64,000 nucleotides of DNA from an uncultured Clostridia bacterium (GTDB taxonomy: Bacteria > Bacillota > Clostridia > Oscillospirales > Ruminococcaceae), in assembly GCA_944388075.1 (NCBI GenBank), contig CALXHI010000037.1, positions 1-64,000 of the forward strand. Direction: 5' to 3'. The notes beneath the pieces are model-generated. The model was not told where the DNA came from. It made no database searches and saw only the letters and a program-made list of their open reading frames with translations. Position numbers and translations under genes: made by a program. Of this stretch, positions 63,735-64,000 are shown one piece after another. Numbering within the stretch: the stretch's first letter is position 1; each line of letters starts with the position of its first letter.

Positions 63735-64000
63735 ATTCCCTGTCATTTCTGCTGTTTGGACTGCCACTCTTGACAATTGCCGTTCTCGCAACACCGGCAA
63801 ACCATCGGTGCGTGACATGGGGCATTGGCGGCTTGGTGCTCTGTCTGTGCTGTGGTTGGCAGGTGCTTGCATGGACAGCGGCTGCGGTGTTACTGGCATG
63901 GGCGACTATGCGCTGTATGCCCGAAACACTTCGCTTAGCATTTACGGTGTCCGGAATCGGTATAGGCTTGCAAGCACTTTGCTTGCTGCTTGGCGTTTGG
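63725..64000 (+). CDS. probable MBOAT-family membrane protein, N-terminus only
   Basis: A start with AGGAGG 9 nt upstream opens a frame that runs off the window. The visible 92 residues are hydrophobic: IDSLSFLLFGLPLL resembles the N-terminus of MBOAT O-acyltransferases, with several Trp/Cys-rich helices after. The family call is tentative because the catalytic part is outside the window. Confidence 0.55.
   Translation, partial: MPIDSLSFLLFGLPLLTIAVLATPANHRCVTWGIGGLVLCLCCGWQVLAWTAAAVLLAWATMRCMPETLRLAFTVSGIGIGLQALCLLLGVW

Overview
This window looks like a chromosomal segment of a Gram-positive, low-to-mid GC Clostridia member, most likely a Ruminococcus-like member of the Oscillospiraceae. 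The basis is Firmicutes-type core genes (rplS, clpXP-tig, lon-engB, RNase M5-like, YlqF/RbgA, bacterial/eukaryotic-type GlyRS), ruminococcal-style secreted proteins with Thr-rich linkers, a lipoprotein GH5 endoglucanase, and strong sigma-A type promoters (TTGACA-17-TATAAT). The genus assignment is inference. No rRNA, CRISPR array or complete insertion sequence was seen.

Region by region. Positions 1-2440 are AT-richer accessory DNA: a truncated restriction-type gene, a beta-class adenine/cytosine-N4 methyltransferase, a nonsense-mutated Cro/CI-like regulator with a palindromic operator inside its promoter spacer, and TnpV/DUF6809 cargo genes typical of clostridial mobile elements. Positions 2448-9000 carry metY, a copper P-type ATPase, a lipoprotein and two paralogous surface proteins with a shared 5'UTR hairpin. 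Positions 8979-30089 are dense core genes on the minus strand: mfd-pth-glmU, rmuC, GH5, engB-lon, clpX-clpP-tig, a phosphoesterase, thrC, yraN-rnhB-rbgA, two signal peptidases and rplS with a long leader.

Positions 31178-40482 hold the most distinctive locus: a nine-gene, same-strand, tightly spaced set. In order of transcription it encodes a membrane transglutaminase, an Asp/Glu racemase, a DltA-like adenylation enzyme, a carrier protein, an MBOAT acyltransferase, an SGNH/DltD-like protein with Cys at the nucleophile position, a lipoprotein, a U32-like Cys-rich protein and a leucine-rich-repeat protein. A 171-bp MITE-like repeat interrupts it. It is divergent from an OmpR-type two-component system (40799-43916). 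I read it as a dlt-like D-amino-acid (or other amino-acid) esterification system for a cell-envelope polymer, possibly using a substrate other than D-alanine.

Positions 44026-64000: glyS; an arsR-nitroreductase pair; an ABC-2 exporter divergent from a NarL-type two-component system; two related lipoproteins; an rsmE-phosphoesterase-mnmM-small membrane protein operon; and a plus-strand operon alaS-GNAT-HIT-comEC-holA-toprim (RNase M5-like) ending in the start of an apparent second MBOAT protein cut by the window edge. The ComEC protein has a degenerate metallo-beta-lactamase domain. Nearly all long antisense reading frames are shadows of these genes and are not listed.
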